From Amoebophrya sp. A120 (lineage: Eukaryota > Sar > Dinophyceae > Syndiniales > Amoebophryaceae): DNA of 64,000 nucleotides. Below are positions 25,310-37,656 of this stretch, piece after piece. The notes beneath the pieces are model-generated. The model saw nothing but the letters and a program-made list of their open reading frames with translations. It had not been told where the DNA came from and did not search any database. The position numbers and the translations under genes are program-made. The stretch's first letter is position 1, and the number at the start of each line of letters is the position of its first letter. The stretch is from the NCBI GenBank assembly GCA_905178155.1, contig CAJINV010000005.1, positions 2,950,456 to 3,014,455 of the forward strand. The letters run 5' to 3'.

Positions 25310-27828
25310 GACTACTACAAATATTTTACAGATTCTCTATGTTTTACAACTCAAGACCACGACAAAAATCCAAATGTGTAGAGTTCAAGCGTTTTGCAAA
25401 GGTAATCACGGGGCGAAGGGCTCTGAGGTCTAGCGAAAATGTGCATAAAAAGTGAGATGCTCCATACACACTGAGCATTCAACTATCTCCGAACATGAAA
25501 TGTACTCAACGCTTTTTATCGTCCTCTTCCGCAAAGCGGAAACGAGACCTCGTCTGTAAAGCTTAAGTAAAACTTTTTGATTTCAGGGTGAAAGGTGAAA
25601 GGTGTTAACAAGAGGAAAACTTTCTGCAAATGCTGACTTATTGTCTTAGCGAAAATATTTCGACATCAAAACAATCAAAAATAGAAAAGCAGCTGAACAA
25701 CACGTTGAAATGGAATTACGGTCCAATGCCACTTCTTACATTCCTTCATACCTCCCCACGCCCAAATCTTCATTCCTCGCAGGCACGAATGATCCGTTGT
25801 GTGATTGAAAAGTGCCCTCGTCCCGAACCGAAATTAATTCCAACATCTGAAACTGATACTGGGCTCAGAGCCTCGTCACAAGTCTGATTCACATACGCCA
25901 ATGAATCGCTTCTGCTCATTTTCTACTGGTACTACTCATGTGGGCTTCTGCTTTTCTTTTTATAACATATTTATATATTCATGCAATGATCGACCAGACC
26001 AATTCTAGTTTAATAGCCGGGGAAGATGAACAAGGTGGCCGGAGATGGGGACACTATTTGCTATGGTACGTGCGGGGGAAGTTCCAACCCAAGAGCCGCA
26101 TATGCTGCTATCTATCCAGCTTGTAAACACGTGCTAGCGTTAGAGGTGGTGAATTTTTGGTGAACTTTTCATGAGAATCAATCGACGCTAAGCACTAGCA
26201 GGAAAAGGTGATAATAGCTGTGCAAACTACCCACACCAGGATACAAGCGAAGAAAAGCGCGAAAAAAAAAGCGCATGACTCCGCTCCTCCTTTTCGATAA
26301 ACTGTAGGCCAAGATATGAAATCCTCCTTCAGGATCTTCAGCCAAACAAAATTCCCACCGACCTAAATTGAATGCTCATGCAAATCACGGGCTAAATTTG
26401 TTGGCCAAATTTTGAGTCAGGATGTTGATCGAGATGAATGAATATGAGGCCCATTCCCATTGTGAGTCCCGGTCTGTAGTCGTAATGTGACGATCACTAT
26501 GAATGTGGTCTGATGTACGAAGTTTCATGGTGCTTCAAGACAGAGTTTGATTGTCCCTCCACACCGAATTTTTACCCCCGCAGGCTGTTGCGTTAGTCGC
26601 CACAGATTGACTGCAACGAGAAACGCCCTAAGACTAGGCCTAGTTCCGTTCTACATCAAAGATGGCCAGCATTCACTTCGCCCGCGTTTCTCTGCGTTGT
26701 TGATTGTCTTCACCGTATCAAATTCGGTAACATAAACAGAATTGCGCTAGTACCTCTATGCCACGTCCCCGTCTAAAGAGCGAGAAAGGCCCCGAAGCTG
26801 CGGACCCTTTCGTTCATTTTTACACGCGCCCTTCTTGCGGATTCATTTGTCTCCATGAGCGGCGGGCTCTTATGCGTGCATCACTAATCCGCGACCGAGC
26901 GTTTTGCGGGGGCGTCACGCTGAGGCTCCCTCGGAAGCAGTAACGACGGTTGGGGGTGTGATGCCGACGCGGACGCGGCAGCGGCGAAGCGCTAAAAATG
27001 CACATGCGCGCCTTACGTTCCATTCCCCGGAGGCACGTCAATGTTGCATCTTGTCACTATGTTGCTTGACCTGTGGAGAAGAAACAGTGCACCTGTAGCT
27101 GGCGCAAACTGTCAGTCTTTTCTTCGCTTTGAACCTCCTTTGAGAGTTTCCTCGGAAGCGAAAAAGACGACAACTAAGTTCTGCTATTGCCTCGCGACGA
27201 AGCGCCGCCCGCTGCAAATACTTCGAAGTACTCACGGTCACCCCCACAGCAAAAGCGCGAGCGTGCACTAGAACGCAAAAAAACTTCATGTGTGCGCAGA
27301 GCCCAAAACAGCGAGCGCTGCTGTTCCTGCATCAGCGTCGTCTTTCATATGCTTTACGTAGGGACGAAACCAGTTACACAGCCGCAAGCAGCTGGTCACA
27401 CAGTGCCGACATCATGCGCACGCGCACGAGTTTCAATATCGCGCACTACCAAATCACTAGTATCAAAAATTGACCACCTCATATTTATACTAACGATTCT
27501 CCAAGACGTAATCCTTCCGCTCCTCCTCCAAGGTATGTTTGTGAAAAATGCCGCAGCCCCACCCTGAAAAGAACGCACACCAAGAGTGTTGCTCTCCGAC
27601 CCCGTCTCGCCAGTGGAGTAATACCAATACCGGCCGCCGGCTGGTGTAGTGAGTTAGAGTTTGAAGCGGCTTTCTTCTCTTCAAGCCAAAAAACGACGCA
27701 ACCTGGATTCGCGCCACGCCCCCGCGCCTAATGCTATGCACGACGGAAGGGCGGCCGAAACAAGTCGCGGCCCAAAGTCGCCATCCATTACGGCCCGAAA
27801 CACAAAGCCTTCCTCGCGTGCTATGACC

Positions 27829-27875
27829 CTGCCTGGGCCTCTGCCTGGGCCTCTGCCTGGGCCTCTGCCTGGGCC
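27829..27875. repeat. 12-bp tandem repeat, four copies
   Basis: The unit CTGCCTGGGCCT is repeated about four times without interruption in a GC-rich non-coding stretch. Translated it would give a G-P-L-P repeat, but no supported gene covers it. Confidence 0.85.
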
Positions 27876-29106
27876 GGCCCCTTGGGCGTCCCAAATCGGG
27901 CCCCCCCCCGTAGCAAGCGGCGTGGCTTTTAGCTTTCGGCGGGGCCAGCTTTTTTTGGTCTTTTGTTGTTCTGTTGAACGGTCTCGCCTTTTGGCTTGCC
28001 CCCGCATTGAAAGTGGCCGGCCTGCTTCGCGGCTTTTTTGGCCTCCGGCTCTTGACGAAAATGAGGCCCGGACCATGCGGGCGCGCTGTATTTCCCCCGT
28101 CGCAATTTTTTTGTCGTCCTTTTTTGGCCGCCCCGAGTCGGCAGAATCTAACGCGGCGGGCGCCTCAACAGAAGGGCGCCGCATTTGCCGGCTCAGCTGT
28201 CTCGTTTTTCCAAACGGTGAGCCGTACTTTCCGCGGTCGATTCGGTCGGTGCCAGGTAACCCAGACCCACGTAAGAACTACGACTTTTCTACGTGTAAAA
28301 ACCCTTCCGGCCATTTTGCTGGCTGTCGGCCAACAAAACCGCTAGATTTATTAGAACGCTCGTGACCTCACGAAATGTACATACGAAATCTGGGCATTTT
28401 ATCTTTCGGCCATAGAGAAGAAAACCGTCTGCCGCGCCAGTGCAAGGCTTGGCCTTTTTTTTGCAAGGTCACTCAAGGTAGTGACTCGGGCAACAGAGGC
28501 AAGCAAATATTCAGTCTTCTTGTCCGAAGGCGGGAGCTGGGACATTTTTCGCTACGATATCTCTCCCGTGCCGCTGCTTCTGGGTTGAAAGTATCAGCTA
28601 GGTGTGAAATTATTACATCGCCTACGCGGCTTCCCCGGGTCGCCAATGAATAGCCTTGAACTTCGCCGTAACTCCCTTACTAAAGTGTGGGATCAAGGTC
28701 CGAGAACACCCTTGAGGGCAGCTACATTTTTCGTCGTGCGCGTCACTGTTACGACACCTAACATCTACGTATTGGCACGAGAGGCAGGACGCCTCTGCTA
28801 GCGCGGTCCCGTCCGCGAGCCCCCTGGAGAGGTCCGCTGGGTGACCGAGAGTCTGCGGCGCTACGCGCACTTGTCCAGGCCGAAAAGATCGCCTCGTCGA
28901 GTCAGGGGGCTAGCGCGCCGCCTCGCAGGCAGTCACACGCGTCCCTACCGTGTGAGCGGCTGGGCAGCTGCGCCTGCGTAGCTCATGTGGCAGCGGGCAG
29001 AAGAGAAAAAAACCTCGGAAGGCATCCTCTTCGCTGGATGAGCGAGGCCGGACACCTGAGCCCGCCGGAGCGGGCCGCTTCTGAACTGCGGGATTCGAAG
29101 CCCCTT

Positions 29107-31086
29107 CTATGATTCTTCCTGTACGACCTTCCAGAGAACGGGCAGATCTCGCATGGTTTGAGTTTTTTGAATTTGTGCACGCACGAAATGTGGACGAGGA
29201 ACACCGGGAACACGAATAGCTAAATTCATGTTTGTGTTTGATCTCGACTGAAGATGAGTTACGGTTAGTTCGTCGTCTCTTTCGTATCGACGGCACACGC
29301 CCGCAGTATTCGGGCCTCCGCCCGTGGGACCACTAGTCGCGATTTGCCCAGGGGATGGAGACATTTGTAAAAACGCCACTGTCTTCGCTTCCCCAGCACC
29401 CCCGCAGTACCGCACCACCTCCGGGTACTGCAGTTTCCCGTCTTCCGACGTGTCCACATCCTTCATCGGAACATTCCTTGTCTATCGCGAGGAAAGAGTG
29501 TCCGCACCTGTTCTGACCCTTGCGGTTTTTACTTTGCTGCCGCTGCAGCCATCAAAAACCACATCATGCTCCGTTTCGCACGTAACTCAGTAACGCAACT
29601 GATAGCACGATACCGGAGCGCGAGATCTGCGATGCAAATTCAATTCAGGAAAATGCAAAAGTAGATAACACTGCCAAGGTAAATAGAGGTGATGGACCCT
29701 TCATCTCTTTGATACCGTCTCGTCCTCTCCGGCCAACACGCCGTCGGCGTTCAAGTCCAGCTCGACAAACCGCCCCTCGACGCCGCTTTCACTGGCTTGC
29801 TGCAAGGACCGCAGGGTCATGCCGTCCGCCAAGCCCTGCGCGTACATGATCACCAGATTGCTCGGAAGGTTGTACTTCATGCTGATATGCATTGCACAAC
29901 TACCGCACTTACAAAAGAAAAAAATGTGTCCGAGTAAACAGTATGGTGCAAAATTGGGCCGCATAAAGGTGGTTTTTTCCATGCAAAGTTACCATCTATT
30001 CTAGTGCGATACTTCTGCACGGGATAGCTGATTTTCGCCAACAACTGCGTCCGCTCCTCGGGATTCGTGCTGTTGTGGAACCCCAACAGATCGGCTTCAA
30101 ACTCCGCTTCCGAGTACTTGCGCTGGATCGGCATCGAGGAAGTGACGTTTCCCTGCAAGAGTTCCCCCGGTGGCGAAGCGCTCGGTGCGTCGATGGTTCC
30201 ATCTCGGGGATCAGCAGTAGCTTCGTCCCCACTTGTTGCCACCGCGTCGGATGCGGGTGCTGCGTTTGCGCTGGTAGTTGTCGACGTTTTCATCGTGTTT
30301 TTCTGCAAAGCGGAAACGAGGTTTTCGTCCGTGCGTTTGCTGGTGGTAGCATCTGGAATATGGTGGGTTTCTTTCTGTTTCTTGCGATTGGTAATGCAAG
30401 TGGGTGAAACCTCGAAGTTTCTGATTTTAATGCGGGGGCGGATTTTTGTTGAAAAGAAACGGAGTGCTGTTTTGCTTGATGCACGAACGAAACGGATTTC
30501 ACATCAAAATACCATCGTCAGCCGTTCCCACTACTTCCTGCATCTCCTGCGGTCCACCTTCCGGACTGAATTCCCCTTCCTCGTCAGTCACCACAGCTCC
30601 CTTTTCCCCATCGAGATTTTCCGTCAGCACATCACGATTTTCTCCGTGTTGTAAAGCGGATGACGTGGGGTTTTTGTGGCTGGTGGCCAACAGCGAAATG
30701 ATATCTTGCAATTTGGGTTTGACGCAATGAATTTTTTGACGCAATGTTAGGATTTCACTCCGGGGACAGATGAGCTAGTGCTGCCACGGAAAAATGCAGA
30801 TCGTGCACTACACTGAAGATACTCACACCTCCGCAGTACTGGAACAATCATAATTTTCTATACCCGCATCTCCAACCGTTTTGTCCGTCTGCCCGGCCAC
30901 GCTTGCCCCCGTTTCCGCGGCACTGGCATCGGCTCCCTCCGCGCTTCCTTGCTGGACCGGACCCCGGAGATGAACCTGCTTCGCGGACACGGAGGTCAGG
31001 CCCGAGAAAAGAACAGCCGCACACACGGAAACCGCCCCTGAACCGCGCCTGCAAAAATGCAACGCACTCCTGTTGCACCAAACCAT
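29107..31086 (-). CDS. EF-hand calcium-binding protein with a candidate signal peptide, 442 aa
   Basis: Minus-strand exons are 31086-30829, 30774-30535, 30302-30013, 29881-29716 and 29481-29107. All introns can be drawn with GT-AG ends and matching phase (two acceptors are TAG). The N-terminus has a hydrophobic stretch (VSVCAAVLFSGLTSVSA) that could be a signal peptide or anchor. The middle is acidic and low-complexity. The C-terminal third has two EF-hand loops: DLNADGVLAGED in exon 4 and DVDTSEDGKLQY in exon 5, each with acidic residues at positions 1, 3, 5 and 12 or close variants. Calcium binding is therefore likely; the partner and pathway are unknown. The two shortest introns are about 50 bp and their borders are less certain than the rest. 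The last about 60 residues carry no known motif. Confidence 0.6.
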
Positions 31087-32179
31087 TGTGGTGAGCCTTT
31101 GTTGGGTCTTTTTTCTTCCCCTCACGGAGTACCGCAGGAAAAAAAAGCTGTGTGCACTTTTCAAACTGTGTCAGAAAATCGCCAAATCACTTTGAGGACC
31201 CCTTTCTTAGGGCAAGCACTAAAACGAAATGTCCCAAAACCCCTAGCAGTCCTCCCCTATGCTAGCAAGATGATGATGATGATGATGAATGCTCACGCTT
31301 CACGTCACTTACGCGCATCACGAATAGACGTGTAGTTCGCGCATTTTTAATTTTGTCACGACGAAGTTCATTTATCTACCCCAACGACTTTTTCACGAAA
31401 ACCGAATTCCGGGAAGAGCACGACTTGGATTTTTCTTTTTCTTACTACGACGAATAAACCACTCTGATGCTTTCTACGTAGTAGACTTTCCACGAAGGCG
31501 GTCAAAAATAATCGGCCACGACTTTCATCTCCAGAAAAAACCGACAAATGACGACGAAGACGATATTCGCAACTTCTAGAAACTCACACGATACTCCGAT
31601 GCAAAGACTAAGACACGTACCAACTGCATGCAGAAGAAGATCTACCAGAACCTACACAATAGCGTCTCGAACTGTACTTACCATAATAGAGAACAAAACT
31701 GAGCGCTTCCCGATGTCGAGAACGGGAATGCGCCAAGCAGAGTGCGGAGCACCCGGGCGTTGAGCACACACAACTTCTTCTGGCAATACTCTTTTGTTTT
31801 ACTGCTTCTCTACTACAACTGAAGACCACGGGTCTTCGTGCGTTGAATCTTTCTCAGAAGCAACAACTCTGGCACAGGATGAATTTTTGGTCGTCAAGGT
31901 CATCAAGAAAAGTGTCGTCGGGAAGCACAACTACTAGCGTTTGTTGTTCCAAAAGTTTGAAGTAGCAACGCAGTAGGCGCTTCTGAAAATAAAGGCTCTG
32001 ACGTGGCTCCTGTACATGTCGCTACAACAACAAATCTGTAGGCCCTTATAACAAGTGTCGCTGGGTGAGGCTGCAGGTCGGGTCGCTGGGTAAGTAGTTC
32101 ATCTTCGTCGGTTTCTATCTTGCAGTAGGGACGAACAAGATGTTGAAGCACCTCCAACCAAAACTCTGTCACATCTCAC
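31087..32179. other. Spacer with fragment repeat and short microsatellite
   Basis: About 1.1 kb. It contains a short ATG/GAT trinucleotide run at 31269-31288 and the coding-like fragment at 31682-31761. The terminal exon of the RRM/PDZ gene probably lies in 31900-32170 but I could not fix it. Nothing else is recognised. Confidence 0.45.
31682..31761 (-). pseudogene. Coding-like fragment, paralogous to 25229-25309
   Basis: The minus strand reads NARVLRTLLGAFPFSTSGSA followed by QFCSLLW, and is directly followed by a strong donor-like GTAAGTAC. This supports a true exon. The matching fragment 6.4 kb away shares the N-terminal pattern and the AFPFS-x-x-GSA core. No further exons were identified, and the product is unknown. 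Confidence 0.4.
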
Positions 32180-33510
32180 CTGCGGGAGATCAGATCTCGG
32201 ACCGCGTTGACACCCTCAATGGCTTGGTGCTGCTTGTTTTGATTCGCACTGCCGCCGGACCGCTCTTCCCTGTTGCTGCTGTCCTTCGAGCTGTTCATTC
32301 GACTGTACTCGGACCCCAGCGCCTTCGCCGACACCGCGTTCAAGGGCCGGCGGATGCGGAAGCTGAGCGGCAGTACCCCGGACTTCTTCACTTCGCCCAT
32401 GATTTTCACCAGCTCCTTAATGTCCGCCGCGTCTGTTCCGTTAACGTCCACGATCTGGTCGCCGATGCGCCACCCGAAAAACGCTGCGTCCGGGTGTTCG
32501 AACTCCACTACGCGCTTGTCGTTCGACAGCTTCAGGCCCAGGGACTGCTTCGGGCCTGGGATAAAGAGTTCATTGCAATAATACAGTTCTTCATTCGGGC
32601 TTATTTCTCGCCGCGACGAGGATTATAGATACTGCATTTACCAATTTCACTTTCGCCATCATCTTATTTCATTTGCATCACGACAAGAACCACACTATAC
32701 CTAGGAAGTTGTGCACCACCACGCAGCCGTCCTCCTCCTCCCCGATCGCCTCTGCAGGTGATCCCGCGCCGCTGGTTTTCTCCTCCCGTCTACTCCGCTC
32801 GCGGTCGCGGTTTCGCGACTTCGACCGGGACCGGGATCGGGAGCGTCTTCGCGAGTCCCGTCGTGACCTGGACCGCCGGTGGCTGCGTCGTCGCGCGCGC
32901 CGTGACCGCGAGTGGTCTCGGTCCCTCTCTCGGTCACGCCCGCCCCGCCGGCCGTTGTCGCGGAGCGAGGCCATGAGCGCGCGGCTGTCCGTGAACCTGC
33001 CGGCGCCGTAACTGGATTTGGCACTGAAGATGAGGGGGTGTGATATATCTTAGTTTTGGGAAAAAAGCGAAAACCTGGTGGTGTTCATCTGGAAGTCAGT
33101 GTAGAAACGCATCTTTTTCTCTCGCATGAAGTTTGGTGTACCAGTCGACTTACTTATTTTGATTGAAATTCTATGCAATCGACCAGAACCATCCCGCTTC
33201 AACGAGTTATAATCGTATAAACATAGCTGCAAAAAAAAATTTATACTCGTCCGTTCCCACGCGAACGTTCCCGTCCCCCTTCGAATCCGTTTTCGGTGGC
33301 ATGCCCATGCGGTACCGCCCCTGCAGCTGGACGCCGTGCATCATAACCAGGCCCTGGGTCATGGCCTTCATGGCCAGCTCCGCGCTCTCGGAGGACTTGA
33401 ATTTCACGTAAGCCACGTCTTTGTCGCGGTCCATGTAAGGTGGTATCCAGCACACATCAACCTCCCCGTACTGCGACATAAGGGTTTTCAGGCCCACGCG
33501 GTTGGAAAAT
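32180..33510 (-). CDS. RRM + RS-repeat + PDZ-like protein (5' and 3' ends unresolved)
   Basis: Three minus-strand exons join in phase through GT-AG introns: 33510-33247, 33011-32701 and 32555-32180. The first encodes most of an RRM-type fold (GLKTLMSQYGEVDVCWIP, then VAYVKFKSSESAELAMKAM as the RNP1-like strand and helix). The second is an RS domain with dense SRSR/RDRD dipeptides, typical of SR splicing factors. The third encodes a PDZ-like domain: SLGLKLSND at the carboxylate-binding strand, then WRIGDQIVDVNGTDAADI and LPLSFRIRRP. The RRM's first strand is missing, so an upstream exon is expected. A good donor (CGCAG|GTGAGA) at 32180 shows that another exon follows, probably within 31900-32100. 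An RRM, RS and PDZ combination is unusual; a fusion of two genes by mis-joining exons is possible but the phases fit. Confidence 0.6.
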
Positions 33511-35137
33511 CTGATTTAGAGTTTTTTTGCTTGATGTTCTGCTACTAGCAACATAAAACAAAGTTGATCCCTGCGTTCACGATATGACTGTCGGCCTGCA
33601 AGATCAATACCTCAAATCATCATCCGAAGATCACGTCATCTGCGCTAATCCTTCTTTCGACTTTTATGAAACTGAAAAAAAACGAAAGCCATTATACTCC
33701 GCTATGCCCTGCGTTATCTCCAAGACTAGTGGATTCAGAGCCATTTTGTCGCTGTTCTTGTCTGCTATGCGGGTTTGATGGACCGCGTCGTTTATCGTCG
33801 CTTGATTCGTTGAAACTAATCGACTACTCGTCGTGGTTCAGATTTCGCGATTGCTGGTTGTATTCCGGGCTTGCTTGTCGCAAGGGGGTTGCGAAGATAA
33901 TGCTATCCCAGCGGTCCTCGCCCCGATAATGGTGGCTTTAGCGAGGTTCGGCTGTTTTGTTCTCGTTTGGTCTGTTCCCGAGTTTGTTGGAAATTATAGC
34001 CTGCTACCTCAGTCGTGGGGTACTACTAGATCTGACTAGTAGAACAGTGAAAAGCTAAAGCGCTCCTTCGCGTCTCTGCTTTTGCAGTGCCCCGGGGAAG
34101 ATTGCGACCTGGTGCGAAAAGAGGCTATGGACGTTTCCATTTTCACTTCGAAGTAGGCGTTGGAACGGATCCAATTGCGGTGTACATATACTACACGTAA
34201 CAACGTGGATAGAAAATATATGTAAGTTTTTTCACGACTTAAGAATTCCGTGTGGAGACTACCAGCCAAGTCTGTTTTTTTTCTACCTAAACACGAATTC
34301 ACAGCAAAACAGAAGCGGGCAGCAGTTACGGTTCGTGTGAAACAGGAAGCTCCTGCGTGGTCTCTTTAAGTATTCATTGTGATTCAGAAAAAAAAAACAC
34401 AAAGGATCAACGCATTCCTCTTCAGTTTTCAGATCAAAAGTCACAGAAAAATGTCGTCGCCGCTTTGGTGCGGATGACTGCGCATTTCAAAATCTTCGGA
34501 ACGGAGATGGATTTCACCTCATTTATGGTTAACAGCTCCAAACCGGTTCGAGGTCACGGCGCCCATTTTGCGTCAGAACGGTGGAACAGTACTCCTCGAA
34601 AAGGATATTTCTACCGCCGCCGCAGGAATTTTTTCTGTCTCCAACTTTCCTCTGACTTTACTTCGCCAAAAAGAAGATCGTGGTCTTAAATTCACATTTT
34701 TACTGTCACAAAAGTTTAGCATACTCAAACATGCTCCTGTTGCGAAAGGACTCTTTCTTCAGGGGAACTCTTATCTAAAGAACCTCGAGGCATTTGTCTG
34801 GTGTTATCTATCATTGTTTAAAACAAAAAAGAACAAAATCCCGGTTGCGCACAGGATTCTGCCCTATTGAAGCTTTATCAGTTCATTGATTTATAACTGC
34901 TTATCGATAAACTGCAAGAACTTTAGTGTATTTTTAGTTGATCCATTGATCTCAAAAAGCAGCCGCAGAAATGAAGAAGAAGAAGAACAGGATACTTGTA
35001 CAATGTACAACTACTGAATTGGTGAATTAATTTGAAAAAATCTGGACTGCTGCAGAAACCAGGCCGTTTAACTACCACGCTGTCCCACGCACTTAACATC
35101 TTCGACACAGGGCACCTCTTCCCACTTCCCGTCGTGG
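33511..35137. other. Spacer upstream of the RRM gene, nothing firmly identified
   Basis: About 1.6 kb that should contain the missing first exon of the RRM gene and the 3' UTR of the apyrase gene. A plus-strand ORF at 34568-34870 (100 aa, starting MRQNGGTVLLEKDIS) has no recognised domain. I see no repeats or introner ends. Confidence 0.4.
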
Positions 35138-37656
35138 TCACAGCTCCACCTTCGGCGGAGGTTTTTTCACCCCGCTACTGCTGCTGCCTGGCAGTTGCTT
35201 TTTCGCCTTCTCCGCGAAATACAGCCACGCCCCGATCGGCCACTCGACTTCGGAGCCGTTGATTTCTTCCGTGAAAGTGATGTTGCTGCATTCGTCGCAA
35301 CCGTTGGTGTACATGTGAAGCAGCGTGTAGATGTAGTGCAGTTCGAAGCACCGGTGCGGGAGTTTGGACTTGCTCGTGTACTCGTGTCCCTCCTTGACCT
35401 TGCTCTGCCACTCCAGCAAGCACAGCTTCTCCGCTATCACACAGAAGAAAACTGGCATAATGCAAAAATAGATACGCAAAAAAATCTGCGTTGCATATCT
35501 GAAACAGCATGCTGTGGGGCCAAGCATGGCAGATTTTTCTGTGTATTTATTTTTGCATTACAAATATGCCCTGCCAGCTTTTTTCTGTGGCATATCCGCC
35601 GCTTGCTTTACCGATTTGAGCTTCGGTGCGGGAAACTCCTTGAGATAATCGAGTTCCGGGTAGTGCTGCTGCAAAAGCCACCGCGCAAAATGCGTCACGT
35701 ACATGTAGCCGCTGGGTTATGGCGAGAAAAAAAGTTTTCACTAGTATCATCATGATGATCCGGCACTTTTAAAATCTTACTTTTTCCATCATATCCGAAA
35801 ATAAGGCACTCGTCCGTGGTGTAGCCGATTGTCTGTACACTAATTACTTTACACGCACGATGTAGTCGCACTTTCATGGCGCCGCGCATGACAAGCATAT
35901 TCGTAAGTAATTAAGTTGCGGACTATGCAGGAGGATACGAGAAAACTATCCCGAAGCATACGACCGCGATAAATTTCAAGTTCTTGTTCTTCAGTTTTTT
36001 CCAGTCTTTCTGCATGTGGTGCGGTGACCCCTTATCGTGTTCCATCGCCGCGCGCACGAGATCTGTTTTTTTGCGAAAATGTACCGTTATTCATTCGCCC
36101 CTCATCTCGCTGTATAATCAAAGCAATTCCGGCGGCAACAACAGCAGAGGACCTGTAAGAGTAGTTGCATACTGATTTCTGAAAAAGCAACACTTCAACG
36201 CAAAGTTCACGCACCTGCGCAGGGCTTCCCGCCACTCGAACTACTACCCGCGCTGCTGCTTTCGAAGCCGGAGAAGTAGCAGCTTTTCCTTTCTGCTGCC
36301 GTGAAGAGTTTGTTGACTCGTTCGCGAGTGAGTTCCATCCCGGATTCCGGGAAAGAGCGGATAAAGCTGTTTTGCCTCGTGATCCGGTTGCAGTCGTTCG
36401 GAATGGCAATCTGGGTGCTAGAACCGCCCAGGTCCAGGATTCCGTGCCGTTCGCAGGGCTGCCCAACGTTTTGCATCTGCTTCACCAGGTAGTTCACGCC
36501 CATCAGGGCGAAAAACCCCTCCTGTTCGCCCTCGATGGTTTCCGTGTTCAAGATATCAAATGTAAAAATGTCTGGGTCTGGAAGAATTCATGTTTGTCAT
36601 GCTTGTCTGGCATGACTCTTAAATCTGTCATGCACGTTACCCAAGAGCTCCGTTTTTCTGTGATGCAGAAGCGCAGTTTGTCATGCAGACTAGGCAACAC
36701 CTAGGAGCTCAGAAACTTGTCATGCTGAGCCAGGATTTGTAGCCTCATCATGAGACGCCACCCAGCATCACAAGTTTCCAGACCCAGACACTTTTACATT
36801 TGATACAACAGCTGGAACTGCAACTTGTCTGTTGAAATAAGATCATCAGTCCACGGATTACAAAGTCAAGGCACCACTTATCTTTTAAATTTTTTCTTCG
36901 CGAAGGTGACATCATGATCATACATCATCTTCGGTCTTTGCATATTTATCGGACAACATTAAGTCCGATCGGAAATGGAGGGCACCAAACGTCGCAAGTA
37001 TAAAAAAATTATCAAAATTTAGAACCCGCTACATCCCCCCGGAAGTAGTCGTTCAGCCCGCTGCTTACGCTCTTCCACACCCCTTCTCGCTTGCTGGAGG
37101 GCAACAGCCGCATGCCCGCGGTCCCGAATATCTTCACCCCGATCGCCCTACCGTAGTACTTCGGCCCCTCCTCCTTCATGAACTTCGCGAACAGCCACTG
37201 CAACGGCTGCAGCGCCCCCTCTGGTTTCTCGGCGAAGGAGCTGAGTCCCGGCTTCTTCTTGCCGACAATTTTGGAGTGGAGTAGAACGCCATCGGTGTTG
37301 CTGTGAAACACGTACCTGGACAGAATAGTACGGATTTTTATGTAGTACAGGTGTTGAAGATTTTCTTTTGCCGCGTTTATTTCCTAAGGACGTCTCTGGC
37401 AATGCGGCACTTGACCGCCATGGCATTCTTGCGAGACGCGGTAGCATTGAAAAGATCATAGAACGATGAAAACTATCTTCCGAGACAGCTGCTTTGAAAT
37501 TTCCACTGCGAAGAGCGATGGTATGTCAAGAAAGTACATTCGCGATCCCGTGCTCCCCGCGTCTATGATGATTTCCACTTTTTCCGCTTGTGCCAGCACC
37601 GCGCGCGCCGCCGAGAAAGCAGCCACCGCGATCCGCGTCGGGAAAAGCCGCAACAT
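35138..37656 (-). CDS. GDA1/CD39-family nucleoside phosphatase (apyrase), 432 aa
   Basis: Minus-strand exons are 37656-37538, 37315-37026, 36828-36806, 36548-36215, 36062-35939, 35711-35595 and 35429-35138 (1299 nt, all phases consistent). Four introns are GT-AG and two are introners. The apyrase conserved regions appear in order: IIIDAGSTGSRM (ACR1, phosphate binding), IFGTAGMRLLP (ACR2), EGEQEGFFALMGVNYL (ACR3, with the catalytic-type Glu), GILDLGGSSTQIA (ACR4) and a C-terminal SEVEWPIGAWLYF segment (ACR5-like). A hydrophobic N-terminus (AVAAFSAARAVLAQA) looks like a signal peptide, so the enzyme probably works in the secretory pathway or outside the cell, hydrolysing NTP/NDP. No C-terminal membrane helix is seen. 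The length fits soluble ecto- or ER-type NTPDases. Confidence 0.88.
35435..35594. mobile_element. Introner element, family D (160 bp)
   Basis: The ends are TATCACACAGAAGAAAACTG and the complement of TATGCCACAGAAAAAAGCTG. Perfect duplication TCCGC lies at 35430-35434 and 35595-35599. It is the last intron of the apyrase gene; excision with one copy gives Q-A-A-E-K-L-C-L in frame. Confidence 0.9.
36554..36805. mobile_element. Introner element, family A (252 bp)
   Basis: Family A ends. The flanking pentamers CAAGA (36549-36553) and CAACA (36806-36810) differ at one base. In the apyrase gene, removal with one pentamer restores Q-L-L-N-T-E-T just ahead of ACR3. Its interior preserves the empty target site of the nested transposon found at 16405. 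Confidence 0.92.

Larger units (their letters stand above)
24684..29106. other. Gene-poor interval
   Basis: About 4.4 kb without a confidently assignable gene. It contains one coding-like fragment (25229-25309), a GC-rich section around 27600-28300 with a 12-bp tandem repeat, and otherwise scattered short ORFs on both strands. The 234-aa plus-strand ORF at 27661-28365 is driven by GC-rich low-complexity sequence and I do not accept it as a gene. No introner ends were found. Confidence 0.5.

Noticed and set aside
27661-28365. 234-aa plus-strand ORF
   Set aside because: GC-rich low-complexity sequence with a 12-bp tandem repeat, and a comparable ORF exists on the other strand. There is no domain support.
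31671-31690. ACTTACC sequence resembling the 5' end of U1 snRNA
   Set aside because: Only seven bases match and the following sequence does not look like U1. On the minus strand it is a good splice donor (GTAAGT), which explains it better.
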